DNA of 64,000 nucleotides, from the NCBI RefSeq assembly GCF_000718005.1, contig NZ_JODV01000005.1; one strand, written 5' to 3'. Each line of letters begins with the position of its first letter. The first letter of the stretch is position 1. The notes under the pieces are model-generated. The model was not told the DNA's origin and did no database searches. It worked only from the letters and a program-made list of their open reading frames with translations. This stretch comes from Actinoalloteichus_B caeruleus (GTDB taxonomy: Bacteria > Actinomycetota > Actinomycetes > Mycobacteriales > Pseudonocardiaceae). Positions 32,860 to 44,500 of the stretch are shown piece after piece. The translations under genes were made by a program, and so were the position numbers.

Positions 32860-33639
32860 TCAGCGGCGGACCGCCCGGTTCACGACGGCGATCTGCGGGA
32901 GGTCGAACTCACCCTCGCGGGTCTCCGGCCTCCCGGCGAGGTAGGACCGGAGTTCGGCCCGCATCCGTTCTCGCTCGTCCGGGTCCTGGACCAGTACCCA
33001 CGAGTGGGTGGAGATCATCTGGACCAGTGACTCGGCCGTGCGGCGGTGGGCGTGCTCGAAGCGGGCGGTCTCCACGGGCGCGAACCTCGGGTGCGCCGGG
33101 ACGTAGTCCGGGTCCTCCTCGCTGATTCCCGGGCTGGGGATCCCGGTGCGCTGGAGACCCGCCACCCACTCCCGCCGGTCGTCGTTGTAGTTGGTGAGCG
33201 CCGCCACCACCCCGCCGGGCCGCAGGACGCGGGCGATCTCGTCCAGCGCCCTCGGCGCGTCGAACCAGTGGAAGGCCTGGCCGACCGTGACCGCGTCGAC
33301 GGAGGCTTCGGGCAGGGGTAGGGCCTCGGCGTTGCCGTCGAGGACGCGCACGCCCGGCACCCGCCGGGTGAACTCGGCGCGGAGCCGGGGGTCCGGCTCG
33401 ACCGCGACGGTCTCGGCGGCGAGCCCGCGCACGGACCGGGTCACCTTCCCCGTGCCCGCCGCGAGGTCCAGCACGGCGACGTGGGGTCTGGACAGGACCG
33501 GCTCGAGGGCCCAGCGCACCGCCAGGTCCGGGTAGCCGGGTCGGTGCTCGGCGTAGTCCTGGGCCACCTGCCCGAAGGAACCGGCCTGCGCGGCGTCCGA
33601 GCGTCGATCGTCGGCTGAGCCGACCGCAACGTGATCCAC
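32860..33639 (-). CDS. Class I SAM-dependent methyltransferase
   Basis: 259 residues of the Methyltransf_11/25 type. SAM site VLDLAAGTGKVTRSV (~55-70), VAVEPDPRLRAEF (acidic loop), and LDEIARVLRPGGVVAALTN (post-motif III). Substrate unknown: it resembles small-molecule or ubiquinone/menaquinone-like methyltransferases (QAFHWFD is common in the group). GTG 33639 sits 13 nt downstream of a TACCAT -10 box, so the transcript is probably leaderless. Divergent from lysS, sharing the promoter region. Confidence 0.85.
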   Translation of the reverse strand: MDHVAVGSADDRRSDAAQAGSFGQVAQDYAEHRPGYPDLAVRWALEPVLSRPHVAVLDLAAGTGKVTRSVRGLAAETVAVEPDPRLRAEFTRRVPGVRVLDGNAEALPLPEASVDAVTVGQAFHWFDAPRALDEIARVLRPGGVVAALTNYNDDRREWVAGLQRTGIPSPGISEEDPDYVPAHPRFAPVETARFEHAHRRTAESLVQMISTHSWVLVQDPDERERMRAELRSYLAGRPETREGEFDLPQIAVVNRAVRR

Positions 33640-33646
33640 TCCGAGG

Positions 33647-33652
33647 ATGGTA
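33647..33652 (-). promoter_or_regulatory. -10 box of the methyltransferase gene (leaderless)
   Basis: TACCAT on the minus strand, 13 nt before GTG 33639. Confidence 0.5.
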
Positions 33653-33682
33653 TCCGGTTGGGGGTATTGGGGGGAAGGAACG

Positions 33683-33688
33683 TAGTCT
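33683..33688 (+). promoter_or_regulatory. -10 box of lysS (leaderless)
   Basis: TAGTCT, 14 nt before GTG 33697; a TTGGGG-type -35 lies about 19 bp upstream. Confidence 0.5.
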
Positions 33689-33696
33689 GTTCCCCC

Positions 33697-35217
33697 GTGA
33701 ACGGGCAGCCGGACAATGACACTGTGACCAGCGAGGACACCCTTCCCGAGCAGATGCGCGTGCGCCGCGAGAAGCGGGAGCGGATGCTTGCGAGCGGTAT
33801 TGAGCCGTATCCGGTCTCGCTCCCCGTCACGCACGGCCTCGGGCAGGTGCGCGCGGAGAATCCCGATCTCGCCCCGGATACCTCGACTGGGCGGATTGTC
33901 GGGGTCGCCGGCCGGGTCATGTTCCTCCGAAACACCGGAAAGCTGTGTTTCGCCACGCTCCGTGCTGGTGACGGCGCGGAACTGCAGGCAATGGTCAGCC
34001 TCAAGCAGGTGGGGGAGGAGGCTTTGTCGGCCTGGAAGGCCGACGTCGACCTGGGCGACCACGTTTTCGTCTCCGGCGAGGTCATCACGTCCCGCCGGGG
34101 CGAGTTGTCCGTCCTGGTGGACGAATGGCGAATGGCCTCCAAGGCTTTGCGGCCGCTGCCGGTGGCCCACAAGGACCTGGCCGAGGAAACCCGGGTGCGG
34201 CAGCGCTACGTGGATCTCATCGTCCGCCGGCAGGCGGCGGAGACCGTGCGCACCCGGTCCGCCGTCGTGCGCTCCCTGCGCGAGTCCTTTCACGAGCGCG
34301 GCTACCTCGAAGTCGAGACGCCCATGCTCCAGACCCTCCACGGCGGGGCCGCGGCCCGGCCGTTCCTCACCCACTCGAACGCCTTCGACATCGACCTTTT
34401 CCTGCGGATCGCCCCCGAGTTGTATCTGAAGCGGTGCGTGGTCGGCGGAATCGAGCGGGTTTTCGAGATCAACCGCAACTTCCGGAACGAGGGCAGCGAC
34501 TCCTCGCATTCGCCCGAGTTCGCCATGCTGGAGTTCTACGAGGCCTACGGCACCTACGACACGATGGCCGTCCTGACCCGCGAGCTCGTGCAGGAGGCGG
34601 CGACCAGGGTCTTCGGCACCCAGGTCGTCACGCTCGCCGACGGTTCCGAGTACGACCTGTCCGGTGAGTGGGCCTCGCTGACGATGTACGAGTCCCTCGC
34701 CGAGGCGGTGGGGGAGGAGGTCACCCCGGAGACCCCCGCCGAGCGACTGCGGACGTTGGCGGCCTCCCACGGACTCGACCTCGCCGGCGGCGGGGCGAAG
34801 CTCGGCCACGGCAAGCTCGTCGAGGAACTGTGGGAGCACCTGGTGGGCTCGGCGCTGCACGAGCCGACCTTTGTCCGGGATTTCCCGCTGGAAACCTCCC
34901 CGCTGACCAGGCAGCACCGGGACAAGCCCGGGGTCGCCGAGAAGTGGGACCTGTATGTGCGGGGTTTCGAGCTGGCGACCGGCTACTCGGAACTGGTCGA
35001 CCCGGTCGTGGAACGGGAAAGGCTGCGGGAACAGTCCAGGCTGGCGGCGGCCGGGGACGAGGAGGCCATGCAGTTGGACGAAGACTTCCTGCGGTCACTG
35101 GAGTACGGAATGCCCCCCAGCGGCGGCACGGGAATGGGGATAGACCGCCTGTTGATGGCTTTGACCGGACTGGGCATCAGAGAGACCATCCTCTTCCCGC
35201 TCGTGCGCCCTGAATGA
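33697..35217 (+). CDS. lysS: Lysyl-tRNA synthetase, class II
   Basis: Charges tRNA-Lys. 506 residues, normal length. The N-terminal OB-fold anticodon-binding domain (VAGRVMFLRNTGKLCFATLR) is followed by the class II core: motif 1 around FHERGYLEVETPML, motif 2 RVFEINRNFRNEGSDSSHSPEF and motif 3 GGTGMGIDRLLMALTG. In the usual HNPEFT-type motif the Asn position is Ser (SHSPEF). GTG 33697 fits a leaderless transcript. Followed by lsr2, as in mycobacteria. Confidence 0.95.
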   Translation: MNGQPDNDTVTSEDTLPEQMRVRREKRERMLASGIEPYPVSLPVTHGLGQVRAENPDLAPDTSTGRIVGVAGRVMFLRNTGKLCFATLRAGDGAELQAMVSLKQVGEEALSAWKADVDLGDHVFVSGEVITSRRGELSVLVDEWRMASKALRPLPVAHKDLAEETRVRQRYVDLIVRRQAAETVRTRSAVVRSLRESFHERGYLEVETPMLQTLHGGAAARPFLTHSNAFDIDLFLRIAPELYLKRCVVGGIERVFEINRNFRNEGSDSSHSPEFAMLEFYEAYGTYDTMAVLTRELVQEAATRVFGTQVVTLADGSEYDLSGEWASLTMYESLAEAVGEEVTPETPAERLRTLAASHGLDLAGGGAKLGHGKLVEELWEHLVGSALHEPTFVRDFPLETSPLTRQHRDKPGVAEKWDLYVRGFELATGYSELVDPVVERERLREQSRLAAAGDEEAMQLDEDFLRSLEYGMPPSGGTGMGIDRLLMALTGLGIRETILFPLVRPE

Positions 35218-35390
35218 ACCAGCGGAACTCGCTAGGCGGAGTGCGTCCTGCCGAAAACGCGTTAGTATTGTGGGAACAGCGACCGGTATTTTGATCGTCG
35301 CTACCGGTCGGGAACTGGTCCCGGAACCGGCATGGGCTGGCCCAGGGCGGGCCTGAGCCTTGAGCGAGCTTTTGGGGAAGGACGAGGACT

Positions 35391-35741
35391 ATGGCGCAGA
35401 AGGTAACCGTCACTTTGGTCGACGATCTCGACGGCAGCGAGGCCGAGGAGACCGTTGACTTCGCACTCGACGGTGTCGCTTACCAGATCGACCTCTCGTC
35501 GAACAATGCCTCGCAGCTCCGCGACGCGCTGGCGAGCTACGTCCAGGGCGCCCGGCGTTCCGGTGGTCGTCGTCGCTCCGCTGGTCGGGCGCCCGCCGGC
35601 AGGAGCAACGGAAGCACCACCACCGCGGACCGCGAGCAGAACCAGGCGATCCGGGAGTGGGCCCGGAAGCGGGGGATGGAGGTCTCGGACCGGGGCCGGA
35701 TCCCCGCCGAGGTGCTCGAGGCCTACAACAAGGCCAACTGA
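35391..35741 (+). CDS. lsr2: Nucleoid-associated xenogeneic silencer Lsr2
   Basis: H-NS-like protein that coats A/T-rich, horizontally acquired DNA and represses it. 116 residues. N-terminal dimer/oligomer domain (MAQKVTVTLVDDLDGSEAEETVDF...), a basic linker (ARRSGGRRRSAGR), and the C-terminal DNA-binding domain with the AT-hook-like RGR at 101-103 (SDRGRIPAEVLEAY). ATG 35391, preceded by GGGGAAGGACGAGG. A TAGTATTGT sequence near 35262 may be its -10. The low-GC gene at 3.7-4.2 kb is a plausible type of target. Confidence 0.97.
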   Translation: MAQKVTVTLVDDLDGSEAEETVDFALDGVAYQIDLSSNNASQLRDALASYVQGARRSGGRRRSAGRAPAGRSNGSTTTADREQNQAIREWARKRGMEVSDRGRIPAEVLEAYNKAN

Positions 35742-35759
35742 TCGCCACCGGAGGTCGAC

Positions 35760-35796
35760 CGCCCCAGCGGCCCTGCTCCACGGGCCCGCTGGGGCG
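35760..35796 (+). terminator. lsr2 terminator
   Basis: Perfect 11-bp stem CGCCCCAGCGG / CCGCTGGGGCG with a 15-nt GC-rich loop, 19 nt after the lsr2 stop. Confidence 0.75.
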
Positions 35797-35821
35797 AAGC
35801 GCGCTCCACCTGGCCGTGGTG

Positions 35822-35840
35822 TTCGGTTAGGCTCGCCTCA
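35822..35840 (+). promoter_or_regulatory. IdeR/DmdR-type iron box
   Basis: TTCGGTTAGGCTCGCCTCA matches the 19-bp consensus TTAGGTTAGGCTAACCTAA at 15 positions. It lies upstream of the FecE-type ATPase gene (about 600 bp away) and would give repression in iron-replete cells. Confidence 0.6.
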
Positions 35841-36444
35841 CCAACGACGTCGGCTGGGTTGGGGGCTGCATGAGGTGGGGCGGGAGGGGGACGCCGGCGG
35901 TCGCGTCCACTCGCGAACGGGCGCACGCCACGTCCACCTCGGACACCCGCGGCGGTAGCCCGCCGCCGGCTGTCGCCGTCGTGGACGCCGTCCGACCGAG
36001 GCTGGTCCTGGTCGGAACGGGGCCCCACGCGCCAGACGGCGTGCGGGCACCGGGGCATCGGGGCACGTCGACCCCGGCCGAGGGGCCAGACGGCCCCCCA
36101 ACTCCCCGGAGTGGGCGGGTCGGGGGCCGGCGGCGCCGCCTCCCCACCGCCCGCGCCGCCTCCGGACTCCTGGTCGGTGCCGAGTCCCGCGTGAACACGG
36201 AGGAGCTCGCGGGTCCTGGCGCGGGTGGGACCACCGCCGTGGGCGCCCTGCCGGTCGACCGATCCCGGTGTGGAGCGGGCCGGAGCACCCGGCTCGCGGC
36301 TTCGCCGGTGCGGGGGGCACCCGGCCACGAGCTACCTCGGCCGGCTCGGTGTGACGCCGGGGACGCGCGAGGTGCGTCCACCCCTCGGGGACGGCTGGTC
36401 GCTGTCGCCGGAGGAGGCGGTGGCGGGGTCCGGGAGGGGGGAGC

Positions 36445-37296
36445 ATGACCAGGCCGGTCCCGGCGCGGCCCCGTTCCCAGGACCGACCCGGTCCACCGGA
36501 CGCCCGGTTGGGCGCGCGGTCGTTGCGGCTGTCCTACGGCGAGCGGGTCGTGGTCCACGACCTGGACCTGGACGTGCTCGACAACACGGTGACGGCCGTC
36601 ATCGGCCCGAACGGGTGTGGGAAGTCCACCCTCCTCCGGGCGCTGGGCCGGCTCCTGACCCCGGCCGAGGGCACGGTCCTCCTCGACGGGAAGCGGATCG
36701 ACCGGCTACCGACTCGCGAGGTGGCCCGGGTCCTCGGCATCCTCCCGCAGTCCCCGACCGCTCCGGACGGCCTGACCGTGGCGGACCTCGTGGCCAGGGG
36801 GAGGCACCCGCACCAGTCCTGGTACCGCCAGTGGTCCTCCGCCGACGAGGAGGCGGTCGCCGATGCGCTGCGCATGACGGGGATGGAGCGGCTGGCTGAT
36901 CGGGCCCTCGACGAACTCTCGGGTGGGCAGCGGCAGCGGGCGTGGATCTCGATGGCGCTCGCCCAGGGCACCGAGCTGCTCCTGCTCGACGAACCCACCA
37001 CCTACCTGGACCTCGCGCACCAGATCGACGTGCTCGACCTGGTGGAGCGGTTGCACACGACCAGGGGACGAACGGTCGTGATGGTGCTGCACGACCTGAA
37101 CCTGGCCGCCCGGTACGCGCGCCGACTGGTCGCGATGCGCGGTGGTGAGGTGGTCGCCGAGGGGGAACCGGCCGAGGTGCTCACCGAGGACCTGCTGTTC
37201 CACGTCTTCGGGCTCGACGCCAGGGTCATCGAGGACCCGGTGTCCGGGACGCCGCTGGTGGTGCCCGTCGGGGCACGCCATCGCACGACCGTCTAG
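36445..37296 (+). CDS. ATP-binding protein of an iron-siderophore ABC transporter (FepC/FecE type)
   Basis: 283 residues. Walker A GPNGCGKST, Q-loop LGILPQSPTAPDGLTV, signature LSGGQRQRAWISMALAQG, Walker B LLLLDEPTTYLDLAHQ, and the switch His in VLHDLNLAARYA. The TYLDLAHQIDVLDLV segment is typical for siderophore/heme importers. ATG 36445 has a GGAGGGGGGAGC ribosome-binding site. No binding protein or permease gene is next to it, so it must work with components encoded elsewhere or is a relic. It converges on the FhuF-like gene, and both lie inside two iron boxes. Confidence 0.92.
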   Translation: MTRPVPARPRSQDRPGPPDARLGARSLRLSYGERVVVHDLDLDVLDNTVTAVIGPNGCGKSTLLRALGRLLTPAEGTVLLDGKRIDRLPTREVARVLGILPQSPTAPDGLTVADLVARGRHPHQSWYRQWSSADEEAVADALRMTGMERLADRALDELSGGQRQRAWISMALAQGTELLLLDEPTTYLDLAHQIDVLDLVERLHTTRGRTVVMVLHDLNLAARYARRLVAMRGGEVVAEGEPAEVLTEDLLFHVFGLDARVIEDPVSGTPLVVPVGARHRTTV

Positions 37297-37396
37297 CGCC
37301 ACCGGCCGGGCCCGAGCGCATCCCGAGCTTCAGGGGGTGGGGAACGGTCACGACCGCCGGTTCGGAACGGCCACCGCTCCCCAGCCGGGTACCTCC

Positions 37397-38323
37397 TCAG
37401 TCGCCACCCCGGCGGACCCGGTCCGCCCGTTCCGCGTCGGAGACCCGGGGGCAGGTCACGCAGGCCCGCTCGACCCCGGGGAGCGCGTAGTGGAAGCAGC
37501 AGCTCTGCCGGCGTCGGGTCCAGTGCTGGCCGTTGTCCTCGCCCGTCACCGAGTAGAGGGTCGACCCCGAGGTGAGGGGGTCGGTGTCCGAGCACCCGAG
37601 CACCAGCGAGGCGTCGCCGACGCCGGCCCCCTCGTCGCCACCCAGCCGCCCCGCGTTCCAGAGGGCGGTGTCGAGCACGTCCGTCGCGGCGGCCCACAGG
37701 GTGCGGCGACCGAGCCGGGTGTGGGGGGCGAAGGCCGTGACGAACCGGGCCGCGTGGTCGACGAAGCGCGCGCGGAGCAGCGCGGCCAGCGCCCGCTCGT
37801 CGGCCACCACCGTGGCCCGCGCCGTACCGGCCGCCGGGTCGTCGGGCAGGCAGGCGAACCCCTCGCTGAGCAGGGCCACGCCGTCGACGTGCGGGCGGGA
37901 GTCCGCGAGCCGGAACGCCAGGTCCGCCGGCCGGAGGTGCGGAACCCGCCGGGCGGTGTGGAAGAGCATGCCGGCCAGGAACCCCGGTGCGTGCAGGTAC
38001 CAGCTCATCAGGTACCCGGAGGTCGTGCGGTCCGGGGACTCACCGAAACGTTCCCGTAGCCAGTCGCCGAGCCGCGCCTGCCAGGACGGGAAGAACCCGG
38101 GGTCGGCGAGCGCCCGCGCGCAGCCGACCCACGTCTCCCCCTCCTCCGGTGGGGCGCCGAAGCGCAGGGCCATCCAGCTGGGAGCCCGCGTCGCCTCGAT
38201 GGAGTGGGCGATCGTCGTGCCGGGCTCGGGGGCGGGCGGAGCGCTCCGGTGACCCGCCCGGACGCGGGTGAGCATGCTCACGACGTCACCTCCGGCTCGT
38301 TCCGCCACCTGGTGTTGGTTCAC
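37397..38323 (-). CDS. FhuF-like (2Fe-2S) siderophore-iron reductase
   Basis: 308 residues. The C-terminal cysteine signature is CC-x11-C-x2-C at 275-291 (QSCCFHYALPGVERACVTCP), close to the CC-x10-C-x2-C [2Fe-2S] site of FhuF, which reduces Fe(III)-siderophores in the cytosol. The N-terminal region is helical and poorly conserved (IucA/FhuF-like). GTG 38323 was taken as start; an internal GTG (VSMLTRV) about 15 codons later is possible. An iron box lies upstream on the promoter side at 38410-38428, supporting iron-starvation induction. Confidence 0.8.
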   Translation of the reverse strand: MNQHQVAERAGGDVVSMLTRVRAGHRSAPPAPEPGTTIAHSIEATRAPSWMALRFGAPPEEGETWVGCARALADPGFFPSWQARLGDWLRERFGESPDRTTSGYLMSWYLHAPGFLAGMLFHTARRVPHLRPADLAFRLADSRPHVDGVALLSEGFACLPDDPAAGTARATVVADERALAALLRARFVDHAARFVTAFAPHTRLGRRTLWAAATDVLDTALWNAGRLGGDEGAGVGDASLVLGCSDTDPLTSGSTLYSVTGEDNGQHWTRRRQSCCFHYALPGVERACVTCPRVSDAERADRVRRGGD

Positions 38324-38840
38324 CCGATGGGTTCCTCGTCTCCTCTGGCCCTGTCCTCCCGGGTACCCGGCGGCCGGCTGTTCCTCCTCGGTTCCGCCCG
38401 GCGGTCGGGGCAGGGTTGCCTAACCTTATCCCCGAGGGGTGGCGTGGTGCGCGACCCGGTACCGCCAGCGCGTTCGCCGGGGTCCAGCGGCACGGGGCTC
38501 CCCGCCGGGAGTCGGGCCGGGACGGCGGGTCCGCCAGGGCACCGAGCGGCGGCTCGGGCCACCCGAGGTCGGACGCGCGCGCCGGTGGCGACCGCGTGTT
38601 CGCTCTGGGCGGACAGCCGGCACAACCCAGCGTGACCAGGAATTCAGGGCGGCCCCGGCCCGTTGAACCCGCTGTCGGACGTGTGACGGCCGCTTTCCGG
38701 AGCTAACGGAAGCACGCCGCAGCGAGAATGCCTACTACAGTGGTCGTAGGGTGCCGACCTCGTCGCAGAGCGCCAGTGGGGCTGCGTGTCACTGCCTGGG
38801 GCGAGTTGGAAGCCGCTGTCGCCGCTGTCAGGGAGTGCGA
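38324..38840. other. Intergenic region between fhuF-like gene and clpC
   Basis: No gene. It holds the iron box of the fhuF-like gene and the clpC promoter region; TACAGT at about 38736-38741 is a possible clpC -10, and GGGAG precedes the clpC ATG. No clear ClgR box (CGC-N5-GCG) was found; CGC-CGCA-GCG near 38713 has a 4-nt spacer. Confidence 0.5.
38410..38428 (-). promoter_or_regulatory. IdeR/DmdR-type iron box
   Basis: GCAGGGTTGCCTAACCTTA matches the palindromic iron-box consensus at 13 of 19 positions, with an intact CCTAACCT-type half. It lies about 90 bp upstream of the fhuF-like start. Confidence 0.5.
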
Positions 38841-41399
<2,559 letters not shown>

Positions 41400-41417
41400 T
41401 CCCGGCACGAGGCCGGA

Positions 41418-41451
41418 GGAGGCCCCGCCGACACCCGTCGGCGGGGCCTCC
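41418..41451 (+). terminator. clpC terminator
   Basis: Perfect 15-bp stem GGAGGCCCCGCCGAC / GTCGGCGGGGCCTCC with a 4-nt loop, 18 nt after the clpC stop. Confidence 0.85.
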
Positions 41452-41548
41452 CGCATGCGGTGGGTCGGGCCTCCTCGTTGCCTCGCGAACGTCGCCGCCC
41501 CCGAGCGGCGGGGGTCGGGTGGTGGGCGGCGCATGACAGGCTGGCCCC

Positions 41549-44500
41549 ATGCGCGTGGCGATGCTCGGAACGCTGGAGGTGCGCACCGGCGACGGCGGCG
41601 TCGCGGAGATCGGCGGTCGCTTGCTCAGGGTGCTGCTCGTCCGGCTGGCGCTCGACGTCGGGCGCTCGGTACCCGTGGATACCCTGCTGACCGACCTGTG
41701 GGCTGGTGATCCTCCGGCGGGAGGCGCGAACGCCGTCCAGACCCTGGTCGCACGACTACGCCGCTCGCTGCGACCGCACGGGGCGGCGGAGGCGATCCGG
41801 TCGGGAGGCGGCGGCTACTGGCTCGACCTGGACCCGAGCGACGTGGACATCCCGCGCGCCGAACGGCTCGCCGCTCGCGGCCGGTCGGCGGCCAGGGCCG
41901 GGGAGACGGCCGGCGCGGCGCGGAGCCTCACCGAGGCGCTGTCGTGCTGGCGCGGACGGCCGCTGGCGGACCTCCCGCCGTTGCCCTTCGTCGAGGAGGC
42001 CCGCCACCAGCTGGTCGAGAGCCACCTCACCCTCACCGAGGACTGGGCCGAGGCCCGGTCCGCTCTGGGGGACTTCGCCGAGGTGGTGCGCGGGCTGGAG
42101 CCGTTGGTGCGTGAGTGGCCACTGCGCGAGCGACTGGCGGGCGCGCTGATCGAGGCCCTCGCGGCGGTCGGACGGCTGGCGGACGCCCTCGCCACCTACG
42201 ACCGCCTCCGCCGCGCCCTCGCCGAGGAGCTCGGTGTCGATCCCTCACCTGCCCTGCGAGGCCTGCACCTCCGCCTGCTGCGGTCGGACCGGCCCAGCTC
42301 GGAGACCGAACGCGAGGTGTCGAGCGCCGCCGGGACGCGCCCCGAGCTCCCACCCGCGCGGCGGTCGCGTGGCGGACCTCGGGTGCCGGTCACGAGTTTC
42401 GTCGGGCGGGAGGCCGAGTTCGAGGTCGCCCTGGAACTCCTCGACCGGTCCAGGCTCGTCACCCTGGTGGGGCCGGGCGGTGCGGGGAAGACCCGGATGG
42501 CGACGGAGCTCGTCGGAGCGATCGGCACCCCGGCCCCCTCCTCGGGGCCGGACGACCAGGGAGACCCGGGCGAGGCCGTCTTCGTGGAACTCGCTCCCGT
42601 CGGCGACCCGGCCGAGTTGGTGGACGCCCTGGTCAACGCCCTCGATGTCCGCAAGACCGCGTTGATGCCCGCGCAGGCGGGATGGCGGCAGCCCATCGTC
42701 GAACTGGTCGACGTGCTCGCCAGCCGGCCGTCGTTGCTCGTGCTGGACAACTGCGAGCACCTGGTCGACGCGGTCGCCCCCCTCGTCGCGGACCTGCTCG
42801 CCAGGTGTCCCCGGCTCCGGGTGCTCGCCACCAGCAGGGAAGCCCTGGTCGTGCCAGGGGAGGCCCTGTGCCAGATCGGATCCCTGGGTGTTCCCGACGA
42901 CAGGGCGGACGACGCCGAGATCCGCCAGTCGCCGGCGGTCCGGCTCTTCGCCGACCGGGCAGCCGCCGTGTCGCACGGGTTCCGGTTGACCGACGAGAAC
43001 GTCGAGGCGGTCGCTGACGTGTGCCGCCGACTCGACGGGCTCCCGCTGCCGATCGAACTCGCCGCCGCCCGACTGCGGTCGATGACCCTCCGCCAACTCG
43101 TCGACCGGTTGGACGACCGGTTCCGCCTGCTCGCCGCCGGCGCCCGCTCCGCGTTGCCCCGGCACCGCACCCTGCGCGCCGTGGTGGAGTGGAGCTGGGA
43201 TCTGCTGCTGCCGCAGGAGCGGGTGTTGGCCCGGCGGCTCGCGGTGTTCGCCAACTCCGCCACCGTGGAGTCGGCCACCGAGATCTGCGCCGGCGAGGAC
43301 CTGCCCGCCGACGACATCTTCTACCTGCTCACCTCGCTGGTGGACAAGTCGCTGGTCGACATCGTCGACGACCATGCCGGCCGCGGCCGGTACCGGATGT
43401 TGGAGACGGTCCGCGCCTACGCGGCGGAGCGGTTGCGGGACGCGGGGGAGGACGGCCGGCTCCGGGCCACGCACGCCCGGTACCACCTCCGGCTCGCCCA
43501 GTGGGCCGACCGCCTGCTGCGGGGCCAGGACCAGCTCACGGCGATCGCGGCGGTCCACGCCGAGCACGACAACCTGCACGCCGCGCTCCGCTGGGCGGTG
43601 GAGACGTGTGAGGCGGACCTCGCGCTCGAGTTCGGCATCGCCCTGGGCTGGTACTGGTGGCTCTTCGCCAACGAGCCGGAGGCCGCCGCCCGGATCGCGG
43701 AGATCCTCCGGGTCGCCGACGAAGCGGATGTCGAGGGGACAGCGACCGACCCCGCGGCCCGCGCGGCGCTCCGCGCGATGCACGCGGTCCTCCGGGCGAC
43801 CTTCGCCGAAGCGGTGGGACCTGACTGGGGCGAGCTGCACCGGGCCTGCCGGGAAACGGAGGCGATGCTGCGATACCCGGTGCTGATCATGATCGAGCCG
43901 GTGCTCGCCCTCTACGCCGGGCGGCCGGAGGCCGCCCATGCCAGCCTGGCGAGGGCGTCCGCCTCACCGGACGCCTGGGCGCGGGCCATCACCCAGTTGA
44001 ACCGGCTGTTGCTGCTGGAGATCGAGGGGCGGTTCGAGGACATCCGGGCGGCGGGGGACGAGGTGGTCCGGGCCCTCACCGCCGTCGGCGATCGCTGGGG
44101 GACCAGCCGGGCGTTGTTCACCCAGCTCGTCCAGCAGTCCCTCGAAGGGGACCACGAAGCGGTGCTGCGCACCGGCGAGCGCATCCTGGCGCTGGTCACG
44201 GAACTCGGTGCCGAGCCCGACATCGTCCACGTGCGGGTGTGCATGGCCCAGGAGAAGATCCGCGCCGGCCGGCTCGACGAGGGGGAACGGGAGATCCGCG
44301 AGCAGTTGGCCGCCTCGCTCCGCGCCGGGCGTTCCAGCCTGGAGGCGGGGGCGCGGTGCCTGCTCGCGCAGGTGCACCGCCATCGGGGGCACCACGTCCA
44401 GGCGAGGGAGGAGCTGGCGAGGGCCAGGTCACGGTTGCGGGTCCAGCGGCACGAGCTCTCCCAGCAGTTCGTCGGCCTCGTGATGCTCGAGGAGGCGTTG

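Larger units (their letters stand above)
35742..36444. other. Gene-free stretch with an iron box; possibly a decayed iron-uptake gene
   Basis: Contains the lsr2 terminator and an IdeR-like box, then ~590 bp without a credible gene. Open frames here are Gly/Pro/Arg-rich and match no family. One frame ends with YLGRLGVTPGTREVRPPLGD, which faintly recalls siderophore-binding proteins; a decayed binding-protein or permease gene is possible but not shown. Confidence 0.4.

Noticed and set aside
35870..36448. 192-codon plus-strand frame between lsr2 and the ABC ATPase
   Set aside because: Gly/Pro/Arg-rich, no ribosome-binding site and no family; reported only as a possibly decayed region.
38700..38840. 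ClgR operator upstream of clpC
   Set aside because: Only CGC-N4-GCG was seen, not the expected 5-nt spacer.
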